A stretch of DNA of 64,000 bases, taken from NCBI GenBank assembly GCA_963821755.1, contig CAWGEX010000003.1, positions 1,426,001-1,490,000 of the forward strand. The letters run 5' to 3'. Shown here piece by piece: positions 60,532 to 64,000 of this stretch. The notes below the pieces were generated by a model. That model had not been told where the DNA came from. It worked only from the letters and a program-made list of their open reading frames with translations, and did no database searches. The position numbers and the translations under genes are program-made. Position 1 is the stretch's first letter, and the number at the start of each line of letters is the position of its first letter. The DNA is from Bog-473 sp963821755. GTDB taxonomy: Bacteria > Actinomycetota > Acidimicrobiia > Acidimicrobiales > RAAP-2.

Positions 60532-61563
60532 TCATCCCAGGATCAGCCGGCCGCCGTGGTAGTCGAAGACCACCCAGCCGTAGCGGATGAGTTGATCCGA
60601 TCCCAGCAGGCCCGCCTGCCCGATCGGGCCGAACGGGGCGGTGCCGATCAACTGCTTGTACAGGGAGACGCCGGGGATCGACCAGGCCCCGCTGTGCACC
60701 AGAGGCGTCGTGATGGAGGAACACACGGTGTCCTGACGCTCGGCCAGATCCGAAGGGGCCAAGTTCTCCTTCTTGGCCACCGCCGTATTCACCACCGACT
60801 GGGAAGAACCCGTGTCGACCGTGAAGGTGCGCTTCGGTCCGCCATTGAACCGCAGGGCCACATTGAGCGCCGCCTCGCCCGGCGTCAACACCACGGTGAG
60901 AGGCACGGTCGTGCCGGTCTGGCCTTCGGTCACGGTGGCTGGCGGAGGCGGGCCGACGGGGCCATGCACGACATCGCTCCCGGTTGGTGCCGGGCCTTCG
61001 GGACCACCCAACGTCAGAGTCTGACCCGTGAAGTCAATCCGCACGGCGCCGAAACGGCTCAAGACGTCGGAACCGAGGAGCCCCACCGGTTGGCCCTTCA
61101 CGCCGAAGTCGGGCAGCGTGGCCGCCGTCAACGACTGTGGCGACAGTGCCAGGCCGGCGACTGACCAGGTCGTGACGGCCGCCGGTTGGGCGGTTCCGAC
61201 ACACCCCACCCCGGCGAACTCCTGCGCCGGGCCCACGTGGTCGAGGTGAAGTTGATTGGCCAGGCTTGTGGCAATGATGGACTCCCCGGCTCCCGAGTCC
61301 ACGACGAAGGCGAACGGTCCCTTCCCGTCAATGCACACGTTGACCATTTCGGCCACCTGTCCGGCCTTCTCGCTCACCGTGATGGGGAGGCGGGTCGCTC
61401 CACCCGCCAGTGAGGTTGCTCCCCCACAACCGGCGGTGACCGGCGGCAGGGTGAAGTTGACGTTTGGTTCCACATGGACGGTGGCTGCTGCTCTGCCGCT
61501 GCTGCCGCATCCGGTCAGGACGACAGCCACCAAGAGGATGGCCGTGGCCACGGAACGGGGCAT
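60532..61563 (-). CDS. Lipoprotein with two aspartyl-protease (retropepsin-like) domains
   Basis: 343 aa. Signal peptide MPRSVATAILLVAVVL and lipobox LTGC (about 16-19). Two tandem domains each show the acid-protease motif: FAFVVDSGAGES near 83 and TFTVDTGSSQS near 230, with a second hydrophobic Gly motif in each (VGLLGSDVLSRFG and AGLLGSDQLIRYG). The two Asp could form a pepsin-like pair within one chain. ATG 61563 gives the best signal peptide, 5 bases after the glycosyltransferase stop. Unusual in bacteria; function and substrate unknown. Probably membrane-anchored facing the cell surface. Confidence 0.78.
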   Translation of the reverse strand: MPRSVATAILLVAVVLTGCGSSGRAAATVHVEPNVNFTLPPVTAGCGGATSLAGGATRLPITVSEKAGQVAEMVNVCIDGKGPFAFVVDSGAGESIIATSLANQLHLDHVGPAQEFAGVGCVGTAQPAAVTTWSVAGLALSPQSLTAATLPDFGVKGQPVGLLGSDVLSRFGAVRIDFTGQTLTLGGPEGPAPTGSDVVHGPVGPPPPATVTEGQTGTTVPLTVVLTPGEAALNVALRFNGGPKRTFTVDTGSSQSVVNTAVAKKENLAPSDLAERQDTVCSSITTPLVHSGAWSIPGVSLYKQLIGTAPFGPIGQAGLLGSDQLIRYGWVVFDYHGGRLILG

Positions 61564-61568
61564 GACGA

Positions 61569-62447
61569 CTACTTCGTGGTGGCCAGGCGGATCGTGGCCA
61601 TGACGACGCGCAGGCCCAAGACGACGACGGCCAGCGGGAGGGCGGCCCGGCGCCATCCCGAAGTGGTCCGAACGGTGAATCGAAGAGCCGAGCGATGGTG
61701 GGCCAGCATCATCTTGTAGGGATGCCGGGCCGTGCTCACTCCTTGCGTGTGGGTGATGTTGGCCGCGCCTGCGAAACCGATGCCCCACCCGGCGCGGTGG
61801 GCCCGCCAACACAAGTCCATGTCTTCGGCGTACATGAAGTAGGCCTCATCGAATCCCCCCAACTCCTCGAGGGCATCGCGCCGGGCCAGGAAACACGAGC
61901 CCGAGATCCAGCCGGCTTCGGCCACGGCATCGCCCTCTGGCGCCCCCGGGTTGTAGCGCTTGGTGAAACGGTTCTCCGGGTTGAACAGGGCGAAAAGCGC
62001 ATGACCCGCCGCGTCGGTGAAGTCGGGGAACTGGCGCACCGACGGGTACACCGTCCCGTCCTCGTTGTAGATACGAGGTCCGACCATGGCCCAGGCTGGT
62101 CGCTCCTCGAGGACGCGGCGGAGTTCGGTGAGCGCTCCGGAGTGCACCCGGAGGTCCGGATTGCACACGAGGACCCACCGCGGGAGGGGCGACATGCCCG
62201 CCAGCACGGCGAGCCCGCGATTCACGCCGGCGCCGAAACCGACGTTCTTCTCCGGGCGCAGGACCACCAGATCGGCCTCTGGATGCTCGGTCGTCAACGA
62301 GGCCAAGGCCGTGCCGACACTCCTCGGTCCACCGTTTTCGACCACGACCACCCGGTCGGCCCCGTCACTCAGCAGTGATCGAACGCATTGCGCCAGGAGC
62401 GACCCCGCGTTGTGATCCACCACGACGGCGGCAATCTGGCTGGGCAC
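61569..62447 (-). CDS. Family 2 glycosyltransferase, rhamnosyltransferase (WbbL)-like
   Basis: 292 aa GT-A glycosyltransferase. IAAVVVDHNAGSLLAQCVRSL near 5-25, VVVENGG near 34-40, VGFGAGVNRGL near 69, the metal-binding VCNPDLRVH near 93, and the acceptor motif AYFMYAEDMDLCWRAHRAGW near 202-221 all match WbbL-type dTDP-rhamnose transferases of mycobacteria. C-terminal hydrophobic segment near 268-285 may bind the membrane. It overlaps nothing but lies 7 bases downstream of the next glycosyltransferase gene; the three downstream-edge genes appear to form a cell-envelope sugar operon. Confidence 0.85.
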   Translation of the reverse strand: MPSQIAAVVVDHNAGSLLAQCVRSLLSDGADRVVVVENGGPRSVGTALASLTTEHPEADLVVLRPEKNVGFGAGVNRGLAVLAGMSPLPRWVLVCNPDLRVHSGALTELRRVLEERPAWAMVGPRIYNEDGTVYPSVRQFPDFTDAAGHALFALFNPENRFTKRYNPGAPEGDAVAEAGWISGSCFLARRDALEELGGFDEAYFMYAEDMDLCWRAHRAGWGIGFAGAANITHTQGVSTARHPYKMMLAHHRSALRFTVRTTSGWRRAALPLAVVVLGLRVVMATIRLATTK

Positions 62448-62454
62448 CCGGAGT

Positions 62455-63201
62455 TCAAAAATCCTTGGTGAAGCGGAAGCGGATCAGGGCCGCCATGGCG
62501 CCGAAGCCGTCGCGCCATGTGATCTTCTTGCCCTCATTGGCCTCCCGCCCGGCATAGGAGATCGGCACCTCGTAGATACGGAAGCCTCGACGCATGACCT
62601 TGGCGGTGATCTCAGGCTCGAATTCGAATCGATCCGACACGATGGTGATGCCCTTGAGCACCTCGACGTCGAACAGCTTGTAACACGTCTCCATGTCGGA
62701 AAGCGTGGAGCTGTAGAGGACGTTGGTCACCAGGGAGAGCAGGCGGTTGCCGAACCAGTGCAGCGGCAGCATGTTCTTGCGCTCACCGGTGAAGCGGCTG
62801 CCGTACACCACTCGGGCCTTGCCCTTCAAGATGGGTTCCAGCAACCGCGGCCAGTCGTCGGGGTCGTATTCCAGGTCGGCATCTTGAATCAGGAGCAGGT
62901 CGCCCGTCATGGACTCCATCCCGGTACGGATGGCCGCGCCCTTGCCCTGATTGTGCGTGTGCCGGATGACCCGGACGGTCGAGTCCTCCAGCGCCTGGAG
63001 AACCTTGTCCGACCCATCGCTCGAGCCATCGTCCACCACGATCACCTGCAGGGTGAGGGGGATCTCGACGGCGCGTATGCGGCGGATGATCTCGGCCACG
63101 GTCGACCGCTCGTTGTAGACCGGGATGAGCACGGTGAGGCTGCGAAAGGTGCGCAACGGGGGCGGGCCCGTGTCATTTTCGCTGAGGGCGTCAGTCGTCA
63201 T
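62455..63201 (-). CDS. Family 2 glycosyltransferase (polyprenyl-phosphate type)
   Basis: 248 aa GT-A enzyme. LTVLIPVYNERSTVAEII near 22-39, VIVVDDGSSDGSDKVL near 53-68, LLLIQDADLEYDPDDW near 103 with the DxD, and SRFTGERKNMLPLHW near 134. This set resembles DPM1-like and other polyprenyl-phosphate glycosyltransferases; no C-terminal membrane helices are seen, so the product is probably released to a partner. ATG 63201 overlaps the epimerase stop (ATGA). Confidence 0.85.
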   Translation of the reverse strand: MTTDALSENDTGPPPLRTFRSLTVLIPVYNERSTVAEIIRRIRAVEIPLTLQVIVVDDGSSDGSDKVLQALEDSTVRVIRHTHNQGKGAAIRTGMESMTGDLLLIQDADLEYDPDDWPRLLEPILKGKARVVYGSRFTGERKNMLPLHWFGNRLLSLVTNVLYSSTLSDMETCYKLFDVEVLKGITIVSDRFEFEPEITAKVMRRGFRIYEVPISYAGREANEGKKITWRDGFGAMAALIRFRFTKDF

Positions 63202-64000
63202 GGCACAACCACCTTTGTCGCCAGATATTCGATCGTGCGTGCAATGCCGTCTCGCAATTCAGTAGAAGGTGACCACCCCAACTGTTCGGTCGCCAGTGTG
63301 ATGTCGGGGCAGCGTCGGGTGGGGTCATCGGTCGGTAAGGCCTCGTAGACAATGGAGGAAGGTGAGCCTGACACCTCTAAGACCACTTCGGCCAACTCGA
63401 GCACGGTGCGCTCGTCGGGGTTACCCACATTGACCGGGCCGGTCAGCGACGAGTCCAACAGCGCCACCAGGCCGGCGATCTCGTCGTCGACGTAGCACAG
63501 GCTGCGGGTCTGTGACCCGTCGCCGTACACCGTGAGCGGGTCTCCCCGCAGGGCCTGGACGATGAAGTTGGACACGACGCGCCCGTCTCCTGGAGCCAGG
63601 CGTGGTCCGTAGGTGTTGAAGATGCGGGCGATCCCGACATTCACGTCGTACTCACGATGCATGGCCATGGTGAGGCTCTCGGAGAACCGCTTGGCCTCGT
63701 CGTAGACGCTTCGCGGCCCGGTGGAGTCGACATTGCCCCGGTAGGACTCGATCTGTGGGTGCACCTCGGGGTCGCCGTAGATCTCGCTCGTGCTCGCCAT
63801 GAGGAACCGCGCCTTGTGCTCCCGGGCCAGCTCCAACAGTCGGCGGGTACCTTCACTGCCGACGGCGAGCGTGGCCAGGGGCCGGCGCAGGTAGGCCGGT
63901 GGTGAAGCTGGGCTGGCCAAGTTGCACACGGCGTCGATGTGGGCGCTTCCTTCCAACTCGACCTTCTCACTGACGTCGGTCACGACCAGGGTGAAGTGCT
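63198..64000 (-). CDS. NAD-dependent sugar-nucleotide epimerase/decarboxylase (UXS-like), 5' end cut by window edge
   Basis: At least 267 codons are visible; the frame stays open at 64000, so the N-terminal GxxGFxG Rossmann motif is probably outside the window. SDR features: CNLASPASPPAYLRRP, then FLMASTSEIYGDPEVHPQ, the catalytic YDEAKRFSES (Tyr-x-x-x-Lys), RIFNTYGPRLAPGDGR and the late SLCYVDDEIAGLVALL. The ASP-ASPPAY and STSEIYGDPxxHPQ patterns are those of UDP-glucuronate decarboxylase (UDP-xylose synthase). The call is provisional because the cofactor site is missing. Confidence 0.84.
   Translation of the reverse strand, partial: HFTLVVTDVSEKVELEGSAHIDAVCNLASPASPPAYLRRPLATLAVGSEGTRRLLELAREHKARFLMASTSEIYGDPEVHPQIESYRGNVDSTGPRSVYDEAKRFSESLTMAMHREYDVNVGIARIFNTYGPRLAPGDGRVVSNFIVQALRGDPLTVYGDGSQTRSLCYVDDEIAGLVALLDSSLTGPVNVGNPDERTVLELAEVVLEVSGSPSSIVYEALPTDDPTRRCPDITLATEQLGWSPSTELRDGIARTIEYLATKVVVP

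Overview
The window is high-GC, gene-dense DNA (about 57 genes, many overlapping by 1-4 bases) from an actinobacterium. Supporting markers are the mycobacterial-type fused 2-oxoglutarate decarboxylase/dehydrogenase (kgd), a PafB-PafC fusion, the F420 enzyme CofC, a KstR2-type steroid module (fadE30-ipdF-fadD3), a CanA-type carbonic anhydrase, ftsEX next to prfB/secA, and Lys/Ala-rich histone-H1-like tails. Together these look most like an uncultured member of class Acidimicrobiia, but that placement is inference. No rRNA, tRNA, CRISPR array, insertion sequence or prophage was seen.

Layout. 1-6.2 kb: xthA, fabZ, an NYN-type RNase with an H1-like linker and S1-like domain, and kgd. 6.2-8.0 kb: an alpha/beta hydrolase and a DMT transporter. 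8.3-14.4 kb: a peptide ABC importer (binding protein, two permeases, and a convergent gene for a two-headed ATPase). 14.4-24.3 kb: rnhB, small proteins, a malonyl-CoA-ligase-like enzyme, a GH38 mannosidase, a class III adenylate cyclase, gpsA, cofC, a PIG-L deacetylase and an H1-like protein. 24.3-27.6 kb: a small accessory block, with an AT-richer non-coding stretch, a VirD4/TraG-like ATPase and a frameshifted MobF relaxase. 27.7-35.7 kb: a small membrane protein, dedA, a dehydrogenase, pafBC, a CtaG-like protein, a carboxyltransferase, moaC and an FmdB-type zinc ribbon behind a CIRCE-like operator. 35.7-42.9 kb: tldE/tldD, a thioesterase, an MFS transporter, dxs and a nucleotidyltransferase. 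42.9-47.7 kb: a steroid CD-ring degradation operon. 47.9-53.9 kb: a secreted hydrolase, amidohydrolase, serine esterase, msrB, ssb and a lipoprotein. 53.9-59.6 kb: ftsX, ftsE, prfB, secA. 60-64 kb: carbonic anhydrase, a tandem aspartyl-protease lipoprotein, two glycosyltransferases and a sugar-nucleotide epimerase/decarboxylase cut by the window edge.

Regulation. Many start codons lie 6-9 bases after a TAnnnT hexamer, the signature of leaderless or near-leaderless mRNA. This fixes several starts. The clearest case is the tldD/thioesterase gap, where the two -10 hexamers overlap on opposite strands and each sits exactly 7 bases from its own GTG. Other notable signals are a perfect hairpin followed by a second promoter inside the peptide-transporter locus, an inverted repeat over the expected -35 of the steroid operon, and a CIRCE-like element ahead of the FmdB gene.

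The strongest candidates for something new are the minimal TraG plus helicase-free relaxase pair with its AT-richer flank, the symmetric bidirectional leaderless promoter, and the NYN/H1-like/S1 protein.
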